A DNA stretch of 64,000 nt from Pelagisphaera sp964404745 (lineage in GTDB: Bacteria > Verrucomicrobiota > Verrucomicrobiia > Opitutales > Opitutaceae). Location: contig CAYOLG010000008.1 in the NCBI GenBank assembly GCA_964404745.1, forward strand, positions 1 to 64,000, given 5' to 3'. A model generated the notes under the pieces. It worked only from the letters and a program-made list of their open reading frames with translations. It was not told the DNA's origin and ran no database searches. Both the position numbers and the translations under genes were made by a program. The stretch's first letter is position 1; the number at the start of each line of letters is the position of its first letter. Positions 52,842 to 60,982 of the stretch are shown here, in pieces.

Positions 52842-53486
52842 ATGAAAACGCTATTCGTTAGCGGAAGCGATACCGATGTTGGGAAAACTTGGGTGGTTGC
52901 AGCCATCGTTCGAGAATTACGCGATCGGAACGAAAGTGTGCAAATCGTAAAACCCGTGCAAACTGGAGTAGGAAACGGGATTGAATCGGATGTATCGATT
53001 GTACAACGACAAGTCGATTGTTTTGATCTGGAAGCGTACACGCTTTTTAGCTACGCGTTGCCGATTGCTCCAGTGGCCGCAGCCAGGCTCGAAAGAGAAT
53101 CCCTTAAGCTAGAATCAATCGTTAGCCGATTGGAGGCATTGCCAAGGCAGAGGGACTGGAGGATCATAGAAGGGGCGGGTTCGCTGGCCACTCCGATTGC
53201 GGAAAACGGAGAGGACTGGACGGATTTCGCTACTGCCATAGGTCTTAGTCGCGTTGTCTTGGTAGTGGACAATCGAGTGGGAGGGATAGGGCAAAGCCGT
53301 TTAGCCCATTGCTTTGCTGCTAGAAAGGGACTGGAGTCAGGTATCGTTCTTAATGAGAGTTGCAAACAAGACCCTGTCCTCAAATCGGCAACCGAATCCG
53401 GTATACGGGAATCCGGTATCCCCTTGTTGGGTACGATCGGCTTTAATGGAAAACGGTTCGATGAAGGGTCGCTGGATTGGCTGTGA
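52842..53486 (+). CDS. bioD: dethiobiotin synthetase
   Basis: ATP-dependent closure of DAPA to dethiobiotin. The 214-residue protein starts FVSGSDTDVGKTWV, the BioD P-loop variant with the G-T/S-D-T-x-V-G-K-T pattern. KPVQTG near residue 38 and IIEGAGSLATPI near 108 are the other hallmark segments. It overlaps bioF by 4 bases. Confidence 0.94.
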   Translation: MKTLFVSGSDTDVGKTWVVAAIVRELRDRNESVQIVKPVQTGVGNGIESDVSIVQRQVDCFDLEAYTLFSYALPIAPVAAARLERESLKLESIVSRLEALPRQRDWRIIEGAGSLATPIAENGEDWTDFATAIGLSRVVLVVDNRVGGIGQSRLAHCFAARKGLESGIVLNESCKQDPVLKSATESGIRESGIPLLGTIGFNGKRFDEGSLDWL

Positions 53487-54637
53487 CTGTCGATCCGCAA
53501 ACTAGATGGCAGGCTAAGCTGGATGAGCGAAAACGGGCCGGGCTTTTTCGCTTCCTGAAGATTGCCAATCGCGATTCGGGCGTACTCAACCTAGCTTGCA
53601 ATGATTACCTTGATCTGGCTGGAGACGAGCGGATGGAAGCAGCTGGCATAGATGCGTTGCAAAGATTTGGCTGTTCATCTTCTGCCTCCCCTTTAGTCAC
53701 TGGTTATGGGCGGGTTCACGAAGAACTGAAACAATCGCTTTGCCGATGGCATGGTTTCCCAAATGGATTGATATGGAATTCTGGGTACGCTGCTAACCAG
53801 GCGGTATTGAGCTTGCTGCCGCAAAAAGGAGACCTCGTTTTGGCGGACCGGCTGAATCACAATAGCATTCTCTCTGGCATACTTAAGAGTGGGGCTCGAC
53901 TCATACGATATCGCCATACGGATCTAGATCATTTGAAAGCGTTGCTTGCGGATCATAGCGAGGAGAATCGTAGTATATTTGTCGTTACTGAATCGATATT
54001 TAGCATGGATGGCGATTGGCCCGATTTGAGGAGAGTCGCCAAACTAAAGGAGCGCTACGGATTTTTCTGGATACTGGACGAGGCCCATGCGCTGGGATGG
54101 TATGGCGATCAAGGTCAGGGATTGGCTAGCGAACTCGGTGTGAATGCGGAGGTGGATCTATTGGTCGGAACCATGGGCAAGGCTTTAGGTTCACAAGGGG
54201 CCTACACCTTGTTTAGGGAAGACTGCGTTCGCGATTTTTTGGTTAATTTTTCCGAAGAGTTTATTTACTCGACCTATCTAAACCCAGTAAGCGCGGCGAT
54301 CGCGTTTGAGTCCGTGGAGATTATCAAGGGTTCTGAGCTTCTGAGGAAGCGAGGGCGGGCGACTTCAAGAGCTATAAGACGTTCTTTAACTGGGATGGGG
54401 TTTTCCGTTGCGGAGGGCGATTCTAGCATAGTATCAATCATTATTGGGGATGTTGAGAAGACCATGCGAGCCGGTCGTTTACTCGAAAGCCAAGGAATTC
54501 TAGCAGGAGCTATTCGTCCGCCTACCGTGCCAAAAGAAACGAGTCGGTTGAGACTGTCGTTGAAAGCGACTCTAGCATCAGAAGATATCGAACGGCTGTT
54601 AGCGACATTCGAGCGAGTAGCCAAAGAAGTTCTATGA
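53483..54637 (+). CDS. bioF: 8-amino-7-oxononanoate synthase
   Basis: PLP enzyme condensing pimeloyl-ACP with alanine to KAPA. GTG 53483 overlaps the bioD stop (GTGA). About 384 residues. NDYLDLAGDERM, GCSSSASPLVTGYGRVHEEL, DEAHALGWYGDQGQG and the PLP-lysine site GTMGKALGSQGAY are present. It overlaps the following bioH-like gene by ATGA. Confidence 0.95.
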   Translation: MTVDPQTRWQAKLDERKRAGLFRFLKIANRDSGVLNLACNDYLDLAGDERMEAAGIDALQRFGCSSSASPLVTGYGRVHEELKQSLCRWHGFPNGLIWNSGYAANQAVLSLLPQKGDLVLADRLNHNSILSGILKSGARLIRYRHTDLDHLKALLADHSEENRSIFVVTESIFSMDGDWPDLRRVAKLKERYGFFWILDEAHALGWYGDQGQGLASELGVNAEVDLLVGTMGKALGSQGAYTLFREDCVRDFLVNFSEEFIYSTYLNPVSAAIAFESVEIIKGSELLRKRGRATSRAIRRSLTGMGFSVAEGDSSIVSIIIGDVEKTMRAGRLLESQGILAGAIRPPTVPKETSRLRLSLKATLASEDIERLLATFERVAKEVL

Positions 54638-55236
54638 AAATGGTTTGGCTGAACGGGTGGGGTTTGAGTTCGCGATACGCAGAGCGAATCGCGCGTGAGT
54701 TGTATCCAAATACAAGTCATACCGTTATTTTGCCTACACCAACTTGGACCGAACAGCTAGCGAGACAGGGAGCTGATTGCTTTCTAATAGGTTATTCGCT
54801 TGGGGCATTTCTCCTTTTGAGCCGTCCAGAACTCATGGCTCGATTTCGGCGAACGGCGCTATTGGCGCCTTTCCAGGATTTTAGAGCGGAGGCTGGTCGA
54901 GGGGGGCGTATTCGCAAAGCGCAGCTGGCGTATCTGCTCCGCTGGCTGGGTCTAAATCGAATGGAGGCTCTTAGCGATTTTTGGGCGCGGTCGGAATTGA
55001 AAGATCCCGAGAGTCCGGATGAGTTAACGGCAAGCGATCTCGAATGGGGGATTCAACGTCTTCTCAAGAGCTCAGTGAGTGAAGCGGCTGGGGACGGTAT
55101 CGAAAGCTACGCAGGCGAGCGCGACGCCTTGCTCGATGCAGTGGAACTGAAGAAGCGATTCATGAATTTAAGGGTGGTTGCTAGAGCGGGGCATGATCTT
55201 TTGCCTTTGGCGAGGGCGGCGAAACTAGGGGAATGA
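54634..55236 (+). CDS. alpha/beta hydrolase, likely pimeloyl-ACP methyl ester esterase
   Basis: A 200-residue small hydrolase between bioF and bioC. It starts VWLNGWGLSS, has the nucleophile elbow GYSLG (Ser 55), an acidic candidate in GERDALLDA, and a C-terminal His in RAGHDLLPL (His 187). This position in the operon normally holds bioH or bioG, whose products remove the methyl ester made by BioC. Overlaps of 4 bases on both sides support a shared role. The sequence is BioH/BioG-like but I would not fix the subtype. Confidence 0.85.
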   Translation: MKMVWLNGWGLSSRYAERIARELYPNTSHTVILPTPTWTEQLARQGADCFLIGYSLGAFLLLSRPELMARFRRTALLAPFQDFRAEAGRGGRIRKAQLAYLLRWLGLNRMEALSDFWARSELKDPESPDELTASDLEWGIQRLLKSSVSEAAGDGIESYAGERDALLDAVELKKRFMNLRVVARAGHDLLPLARAAKLGE

Positions 55237-55940
55237 ACTTCGATAAAAAGGCTGGACTGTATCATCAAAATGCCCGTATCCAAAAAATAGTAGCTGATTG
55301 GTGCGCTGAGTGGATTGAGGAAGATTGCCGAGGTCTCTCAGCATTGGAATTGGGTGCGGGTACAGGTCTATTCACGCGGCATCTAGCCCTGAGGGCATTT
55401 GCGAATTTGCAGGCAACGGATGTCTCGAAATCGATGGTCGCGGAGGGTCAATCGCGGCTTCCGAACGTTGTTTGGAAATTGCTTGACGCTTGGGAATGCG
55501 AAGATCCGATCGAGGTCGACAGGATATACGCCTGCAGTCTGTTGCAATGGTCGAAGAAACCTTCGGATACTTTAAAGAGATGGAGGAGTCTTCTCAGGCC
55601 GAACGGAAGGTTTCTTGGATGCTTGTTTGTGGCAGGATCCTTGAAAGAAATGAATAGCGGCGACTTTCTCTTGGGTGGATTTGCCTGGCGGAGCGAAAGG
55701 CAATGGAGAGCGTATTTTCAGGAGGCGGGTTTCCGTATCGAAAGATACGACGCGAGAATTGATCAGGAATCATATGATTCGCCCGTACAAGCATTTCGTC
55801 AACTGCACGATATGGGAGCGACCATGGATGTGAACACCAGTCCTGGACGGCTAAGGCAGCATTTGAAAGGGTTGGAAACGAAAACTGGCCGATTCGGTGT
55901 TACCTGGAAGACACTTCGGTTAGAATGTTCGGTTGACTGA
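55233..55940 (+). CDS. bioC: malonyl-ACP O-methyltransferase
   Basis: SAM-dependent methyltransferase that masks malonyl-ACP as a methyl ester so it can enter fatty acid synthesis as a pimelate primer. The 235-residue protein has ALELGAGTGLFTRHLAL near residues 35-51, ATDVSKSMVAEGQSRLP and CSLLQWSKKPSDTLKRWRSLL, as in BioC. The last gene of the biotin operon, it overlaps the hydrolase gene by ATGA. With bioA, B, D, F and the hydrolase the pathway from malonyl-ACP to biotin is complete. Confidence 0.92.
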   Translation: MNFDKKAGLYHQNARIQKIVADWCAEWIEEDCRGLSALELGAGTGLFTRHLALRAFANLQATDVSKSMVAEGQSRLPNVVWKLLDAWECEDPIEVDRIYACSLLQWSKKPSDTLKRWRSLLRPNGRFLGCLFVAGSLKEMNSGDFLLGGFAWRSERQWRAYFQEAGFRIERYDARIDQESYDSPVQAFRQLHDMGATMDVNTSPGRLRQHLKGLETKTGRFGVTWKTLRLECSVD

Positions 55941-55951
55941 ACTCCCCTTAT

Positions 55952-56641
55952 TTATTGCTCGTCCACGCTCCAACGCCTTACGATCGATTCGCAGTTCAGC
56001 GCGACTTGCAATTCGGCTAAGTATTGGTCTCGCTCAATTTCTTCCGCCCCTAAGCTTTGCAAGTGTTGTGATGGGGTTTGAGCATCGATAAAGAGGAAAT
56101 TGTGTTGCAGGCAGAATGCTACGAGCTGGTCAAAGGCTACTTTTGATGCGTTGGGGGCCGTGTGAAACATGGATTCGCCAAAAAAGGCCCTTCCTAGGGA
56201 CAGTCCGTATAGGCCGCCCACGAGATTGCCATTGAGATAAGCTTCAAAAGAATGTCCGTAGCCCCTATGGTGCAAGTCTATGTAGGCGTCGATCATATCC
56301 TCGGTGATCCAGGTTCCCGATTGACCGGGCCGCGGAATAGCGGCGCAAGATCGGATAACGGTGGCGAAATTGGAGTCGATGCGGACTTCGAATTTATTCG
56401 ATTTGATGAGGCGCTTAAGGCTTTCGGGTCGCCGAAAACGAGTTGGGTAGAGAACCATTCGTGGATTCGGGGAGAACCAAAGGATGGGTTGGTCCTCCGA
56501 GTACCAGGGGAAGATGCCCCGCTTGTAGGCTTCCAGTAGCCTTTCAAGTCGAAGGTCGCCACCCATGGCTACGAGGCCCTCATCGGTGGCCCTTCTCGGG
56601 TCGGGAAAAGAAAGGTCTTCGGACAATAGTGATATCGGCAT
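55952..56641 (-). CDS. aat: leucyl/phenylalanyl-tRNA-protein transferase
   Basis: Adds Leu or Phe to proteins with N-terminal Arg or Lys, marking them for ClpAP degradation (N-end rule). The 229-residue protein has FPDPRRATDEGLVAMGGDL, YKRGIFPWYSEDQPILWFSPNPR, and the C-terminal GGLYGLSLGRAFFGESMF. All are typical of Aat. It is convergent with bioC and 9 bases after the upstream hypothetical gene. Confidence 0.95.
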   Translation of the reverse strand: MPISLLSEDLSFPDPRRATDEGLVAMGGDLRLERLLEAYKRGIFPWYSEDQPILWFSPNPRMVLYPTRFRRPESLKRLIKSNKFEVRIDSNFATVIRSCAAIPRPGQSGTWITEDMIDAYIDLHHRGYGHSFEAYLNGNLVGGLYGLSLGRAFFGESMFHTAPNASKVAFDQLVAFCLQHNFLFIDAQTPSQHLQSLGAEEIERDQYLAELQVALNCESIVRRWSVDEQ

Positions 56642-56650
56642 TCCGTATGG

Positions 56651-57193
56651 CTACATTGAGAATTCTGGGATAGCGTTGGGATCGCCGAAGGTCAGCAATA
56701 AGTTATTGTAGGCAGTTTGTCTTTCAGCAGGCCCTGGTGATTGCTCGAAAAACGCCCGCCAGGTATCGAGGGAAATGATATGCATATCGGTTTCTGAACG
56801 AGTATGGGAAACGAGATTCGCGTCGGCATCGAACTCAAGGCGCCAAGGTAGTTGATAAAGGGAGCTAGCGTTGTCAGCGGTGATGAGTATCGCTCCGAGC
56901 TTCGGGCTTTCACCTGATTCTGAACGTAATTGAATTGCAGATACAAATGAAACGAGCGATAACTCGTAGGCCGCGATTAGATCCGTTAGCGAAGAAAGCA
57001 AGGTTTCTCTCGATTGGCTGATTTGCTTTGGAATTGCCAGCGTGAGAAAAGGCCCTTGAGCCCGCTTTCCCAGGAATATGGGTAGAATGCCTTGGAATTG
57101 ATCGAAGATATCCTCGGCGTGATGCGCCATTGCTTCGTGAATACCGGCCGGAGTAGGAGCCTGTTCGGAAAGTCTCTGTTCAAGAGATGGCAT
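56651..57193 (-). CDS. conserved hypothetical protein
   Basis: A 180-residue protein I do not recognise. It begins helical (SLEQRLSEQAPTPAGIHEAM). Later parts alternate beta-like segments (LGAILITADNASSLYQLPWRLEFDADANL) and a helix-rich end. No signal peptide or known motif. It lies between aat and msrB on the same strand with short spacing and may share their transcript. Confidence 0.65.
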   Translation of the reverse strand: MPSLEQRLSEQAPTPAGIHEAMAHHAEDIFDQFQGILPIFLGKRAQGPFLTLAIPKQISQSRETLLSSLTDLIAAYELSLVSFVSAIQLRSESGESPKLGAILITADNASSLYQLPWRLEFDADANLVSHTRSETDMHIISLDTWRAFFEQSPGPAERQTAYNNLLLTFGDPNAIPEFSM

Positions 57194-57211
57194 GAGATAC
57201 TGTTGGCCCTT

Positions 57212-57682
57212 TCAGTCAGGCGGGTTCAGAACAAGAGAAGCCGAATTGATGCAATACCTTAAACCCGTTGGCTTGGGTCCGTCTGGAAAGACGTGCCCAA
57301 GGTGGCCGCCGCAGTTAGAACAATGAACTTCGGTGCGAACCATTCCGTGGCTTTCATCTCGCTCCTCACCGATATGGTCTTTCTTGATGGGCTCCGAGAA
57401 GCTGGGCCATCCCGTTCCCGAGTCAAACTTGGCTATACTTGAAAAGAGCTTCTGGCCGCATCCGGCGCAGTTGTAGTTCCCGGTTGCCTTGCTGTTCCAG
57501 TACGCGTTGTCGAATGGGGGTTCGGTTCCTTGCTGGCGCAGTACTCGGAATTGGTCTGCAGTTAGTCGGCGTTTCCATTCCTCTACGGAAAGCTCAATAG
57601 CGCCTTTACCCTCCAAGGACGCTTCTGATGGCAGTCCGCAAGCGGATATTTCTGGGGTCTCGGATTCTGATTCCTGATTCAT
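57212..57682 (-). CDS. msrB: peptide-methionine (R)-S-oxide reductase
   Basis: Reduces the R-epimer of methionine sulfoxide. About 156 residues from ATG 57682. The two zinc pairs CAGC and CSNC are present, with FDSGTGWPSF and the catalytic Cys in GLRYCINSASL. WKRRLTADQFRVLRQQGTEPPF is the usual N-terminal block. An upstream in-frame ATG at 57730 adds 16 residues with no sign of conservation. Confidence 0.94.
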   Translation of the reverse strand: MNQESESETPEISACGLPSEASLEGKGAIELSVEEWKRRLTADQFRVLRQQGTEPPFDNAYWNSKATGNYNCAGCGQKLFSSIAKFDSGTGWPSFSEPIKKDHIGEERDESHGMVRTEVHCSNCGGHLGHVFPDGPKPTGLRYCINSASLVLNPPD

Positions 57683-57922
57683 TTGCCTCTCAAGATGAGC
57701 AGTCGTTCGACAATTGCCAATAGAATCCACATTCTGAGGCGAAAGTTTGAGGCTAAGAAGATGCGATTTGCAGCCCCATTGGTCGCGAGATTGCGAATAC
57801 GAAGAGTAAAACCATGAAATCGAATTAATGCCCTCTCGAATTGCTTAATTGGGGGCAAAAATGGCGTTGACAGCTGTTGATTGCCAACTTTCTTAATCCG
57901 CTCGAAAGTAGGGAAGTTCAAA

Positions 57923-58108
57923 ATGGCGGAAGAAAAGAAGACTGCGACAAAGTCAGATTCTAAACCTGAGAAAAGCAAGGGTTCGGCTGATGCTGCCCCA
58001 AAAGCTGCATCGAATCCCTCTAGCCAGAATGGCAAGGGTGACGGCCCAAGGAATATTTTCTCGGAGGAATTTCGCAGCAATTACGATTCGATCGATTGGG
58101 GGCGCTAA
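57923..58108 (+). CDS. small charged protein of unknown function
   Basis: A 61-residue protein starting MAEEKKTATKSDSKPEKS. It has a low-complexity Lys/Ser/Ala-rich first half and a more ordered end, NIFSEEFRSNYDSIDWGR. A purine-rich AGTAGGGAAG upstream could bind ribosomes. A TTGACA at 57867 could be a -35 element, but no good -10 is visible. Likely a real small protein, probably with a disordered head; no function is known. Confidence 0.6.
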   Translation: MAEEKKTATKSDSKPEKSKGSADAAPKAASNPSSQNGKGDGPRNIFSEEFRSNYDSIDWGR

Positions 58109-58111
58109 AAC

Positions 58112-58837
58112 CTATCCCTCCCAAATCCCTTGAGCTACGAGCTGTTTTGTTGCCGCTTCGGCCCAGCCGCGGTTCGCCGCGGGACTAGCTGGTGAGGGAT
58201 GAAGGACCTTTCCATGCTTGATGGTGTAGTCGGATAGGCAATCACGAGCTTTGGACTGAGCGAAGCCACCGACTCCGACGATCCAATCGGGACTCAAAGC
58301 TTTGATGGAGGCTTTCAAGTGCCGGTCGCAGGCCTCGAATAAGGCGCTCGTTTCCTGAGCCGGCAATTTGTCGGGAGTTCGGTTGCGGGAGCTCTCTTCC
58401 ATGAATACGAGTGGGCAGTAGTTGATCACAAAGTGATCTTGAAAAAAATCATGGGGGTTGGGAAAGCGGCTGGAAAACAATCCCCAAAGCCTCCGGCCGG
58501 AAACCTCCGACTTGTCGCATTCGAAGCCAAGTATGGGCCGTTTGGGATGCTCTTTTTTCGGTTTCCGTATTGCTGCTTGGATGCCCATCCAATCACGAAC
58601 GAGATTGATCTCGCCGAAAGGAACCCCGGTTTGCGACATGCCCCAGGGGCCCGGATTCATTCCCAAGAAAACCACCCGTTTTGGCGAGTCGGCGAATCGC
58701 TCGAGATACTGCCGATGTCCCTCCCAAGCATATTCCAAGGGATTGTACACGAAGGATACAGGCTCCGAAAATTTCAGAAGAGAAACGGTTTTGGAAAGCC
58801 TGCTAGCTGCATCGAGGAGGGCCGCTGGGAGTTGCAT
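58112..58837 (-). CDS. SMUG1-type uracil-DNA glycosylase
   Basis: Removes uracil (and related bases) from DNA. ATG 58837 gives about 241 residues. The SMUG1-like motif 1, LGMNPGPWGMSQTGVPFGE, and motif 2, HPSPASPAANRGW, are intact, as is VYNPLEYAW near the start. An in-frame ATG at 58978 would overlap the neighbouring gene by 50 bases and adds residues unlike family members. Bacterial SMUG1 homologues are uncommon but known. Confidence 0.9.
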   Translation of the reverse strand: MQLPAALLDAASRLSKTVSLLKFSEPVSFVYNPLEYAWEGHRQYLERFADSPKRVVFLGMNPGPWGMSQTGVPFGEINLVRDWMGIQAAIRKPKKEHPKRPILGFECDKSEVSGRRLWGLFSSRFPNPHDFFQDHFVINYCPLVFMEESSRNRTPDKLPAQETSALFEACDRHLKASIKALSPDWIVGVGGFAQSKARDCLSDYTIKHGKVLHPSPASPAANRGWAEAATKQLVAQGIWEG

Positions 58838-58928
58838 AACGGCGTTCTCAGGAATCTGGCAGTCGCGGTCAAAACAATAGCGAACGGAGCCGCGAACCCG
58901 GGATTGATACGTTGTTCCCGATTTTGGT

Positions 58929-59592
58929 TTACCTGAATTGCGAATATAGTTTTGCCAACGTAGTTGGGCTTGCTCCAAAGTAGTAGGCAGTCAGGGTTAA
59001 GAAGTTTAATAGCTGTTGGCGGATAAGGCCGACCTTGGTGAAACGTCTTGAAGATGTCACTACAGGTAGACGCGATTTTCTGAATTTTCCCTGAGCCCGC
59101 AGGCGTTGCTGAATTTCCACGTCCTCAAGGATCGGGTTTTCTTGGAAACCGTTAATAGCCTCGAAGGTCGATCTGCGCAGGAAAAGCCCTTGATCGCCGA
59201 AGGTGAACAGAGGAAGGTTGAACTGAGAGAAAGCCGCGTAGAAGCGAAGCGGACGCGATTTAGGCCTGAACTCTAGCCGAAAAGAGCCGGCTAGCGTGCC
59301 TGTTTGAGATAGGATTCTCAGGAGCTCCATCGGGGAGAATCGTGTCTGCGTGCAGAAAAAGCAGCGTGTCTTTGGTTGCCGCTGCCGCCCCTTGGTTCAT
59401 TTGAACACCCCGTCCGGGTGCGCTTAAGATCGTCCGACAACCATAGACCCGGGCGAACTCCCGGGTATCATCCTGGCTCCCCGCATCCACGACAATGATC
59501 TCCTTCTCTCCTGATTGTTTCAGTGCGCTTTCCAGGGCGCTGGCCAAATGGCCCTCTTCGTCAAGCGTGGGCAGGATATATGATATTTCCAT
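58929..59592 (-). pseudogene. family 2 glycosyltransferase with single-base frameshift
   Basis: Two adjoining frames on the minus strand make one glycosyltransferase. From ATG 59592, MEISYILPTLDEEGHLASAL then IVVDAGSQDDTREFA and LFLHADTILP (DxD-like HAD) are in one frame. From about 59330, the other frame carries ELLRILSQTGTLAGSF, FGDQGLFLRRSTFEAINGF and PILEDVEIQQRLR. The switch occurs near 59325-59335 by one base. The family is that of selenosugar/rSAM-associated transferases (GT2). It is either an inactivated gene or a sequencing error. Confidence 0.8.
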
Positions 59593-59609
59593 GAAAGCGT
59601 TTCATGGAA
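59587..59609. promoter_or_regulatory. palindrome spanning the glycosyltransferase start codon
   Basis: TTCCATGAAA and its exact inverse TTTCATGGAA flank a GCG loop. On the minus strand the glycosyltransferase ATG (59592) is inside one arm and a second ATG inside the other. Such a hairpin could hide the start codon or serve as a repressor site. No T tract, so not a terminator for the exonuclease gene. Confidence 0.5.
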
Positions 59610-59643
59610 GGCGTCTGATATTCGAGTAGTCAAGGCCCAGGAC

Positions 59644-60354
59644 CTAAAACTGCATGGCCCGAACGGGGAAACTGAGCTGCTCGAACAATTGAGCTCGATC
59701 GGCCTCGGTTCTAGCAAAGGTGGACGTTGCGGGAAGTCGGGCTTCGTGGACTGGGACCCTCGAGCAAAGTTTATCTAGCTCTGGATGGACCTGTATGCGC
59801 TGGAAGATGTTGGCGAGCAATACGGCATCCCCTTGGGCATCATGACGACGTATAGAAGACAATCCAGCTGCTAGACGCTCAGCGATGTCGTCTAAAGAAT
59901 TTCGCAGCCTGGAAAAGTCCGGCCAGAGTGCCTCGAAGATATCCATGGTATCGATGAAGCGGACTTTTCGCGAGGTTGCCGGCACTGGATCGACGTGCTT
60001 GGCAATAAACCGAAAATCGAATCGATAAATGTCGTGACCGAACAACGTCGCATTTCCGTTAAAGTCGGAAAGCATTTGGATGGCCTCCTTTGGCGAGGGG
60101 GCGTCGGCCACATCCGCGTCGCGAACTCGTGTTAGCGCCTGGATCTTACTTGGTATGGGCTTGCCTGGATTCACGTAGGTGGTGAACGAGCTCTCCATTT
60201 CCATTCGCATGCCGCCCAGCTTGATGGCGGCGATTTGCGTGATTTCCTCCTTCTTGGGCCGCAGGCCTGTCGTTTCCAGGTCGAAGGCAACGATTTCCGA
60301 AACTCCGAGCAAGGGATGGAATTGCGGTTTTTGAGATAAAGAGAGTGGTTTCAC
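59644..60354 (-). CDS. DnaQ-like 3'-5' exonuclease
   Basis: DEDDh-type exonuclease of 236 residues. The motif DLETTGLRP (about residues 25-33) supplies the first Asp-Glu pair; LFGHDIYRFDFRF gives motif II; RHDAQGDA gives the final His-x-x-x-x-Asp. It resembles the epsilon subunit of DNA polymerase III but could equally be a stand-alone repair exonuclease. It lies upstream of the glycosyltransferase. Confidence 0.87.
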   Translation of the reverse strand: MKPLSLSQKPQFHPLLGVSEIVAFDLETTGLRPKKEEITQIAAIKLGGMRMEMESSFTTYVNPGKPIPSKIQALTRVRDADVADAPSPKEAIQMLSDFNGNATLFGHDIYRFDFRFIAKHVDPVPATSRKVRFIDTMDIFEALWPDFSRLRNSLDDIAERLAAGLSSIRRHDAQGDAVLLANIFQRIQVHPELDKLCSRVPVHEARLPATSTFARTEADRAQLFEQLSFPVRAMQF

Positions 60355-60529
60355 CTGATGGATTCCTTTTGCGTTGGTCGTTTTTAAAGGCGGACCACGC
60401 CTGTCCTAATAGCGTTCCTTCAAAGGAACGACAATTAGACCTATTTTATCGGCCAAATTTGTTACAAAATGACGTCGTTAGGACCGATTATGCGGCTTCC
60501 GCGGATTGGATCTTCCGTATACGACTTAT

Positions 60530-60748
60530 TCAGAGGGTAGGATCGGATGATTTGCCCTCTCGAATAGACAAAATCATCTGAATGTTGGAAAGACGATGGG
60601 CGATTTCCTGAGCGATATTCAAGTCATTTTCCCTTTCCATGACCGTACCCAATCGGCTCTCGATTTGTTCCAAGCGAGCCAGCTCTTTGGCGTATTCTTC
60701 CCGCAGCGGAGAGCGTGCCTCGAGATTGCTGTGCGTTGGCTGGATCAT
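60530..60748 (-). CDS. small coiled-coil protein
   Basis: A 72-residue protein with a long amphipathic helix (REEYAKELARLEQIESRLGT) followed by a second helix (IAQEIAHRLSNIQMILSI). It may be a two-helix hairpin. No family identified. It starts at ATG 60748. The 234-base gap to the response regulator at 60983 has no recognised element. Confidence 0.5.
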   Translation of the reverse strand: MIQPTHSNLEARSPLREEYAKELARLEQIESRLGTVMERENDLNIAQEIAHRLSNIQMILSIREGKSSDPTL

Positions 60749-60982
60749 TTCAGGTCTTAAACTTCTAATCTGGGTCGGATGTAAAATTATGACAAGCCCG
60801 ATTTACAATTGTTTAATATTTTTCGAGGGTCTAGCTTGCCTTCCCGGCATGGGAGAATGGCAGTATGTTTCCGGAGATTGGTTTGGAATTGTATTTAGTT
60901 GGTAGATACGATCTTCATTGAAATATTGTCATCGATTCGACACTTGTCTTGAAAGGCAGGTTCGCTTTCATTACGGTCAGCG

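Noticed and set aside
57867..57900. Sigma-70 promoter before the small charged protein
   Set aside because: A TTGACA is present but no acceptable -10 hexamer lies at the right distance.
57679..58080. Minus-strand frame of 133 codons opposite the small charged protein
   Set aside because: No protein-like pattern; it overlaps the plus-strand gene and the msrB start.
58838..58978. Longer N-terminus of the uracil-DNA glycosylase
   Set aside because: It overlaps the neighbouring glycosyltransferase by 50 bases and does not look like SMUG1 sequences, which start near the internal Met.
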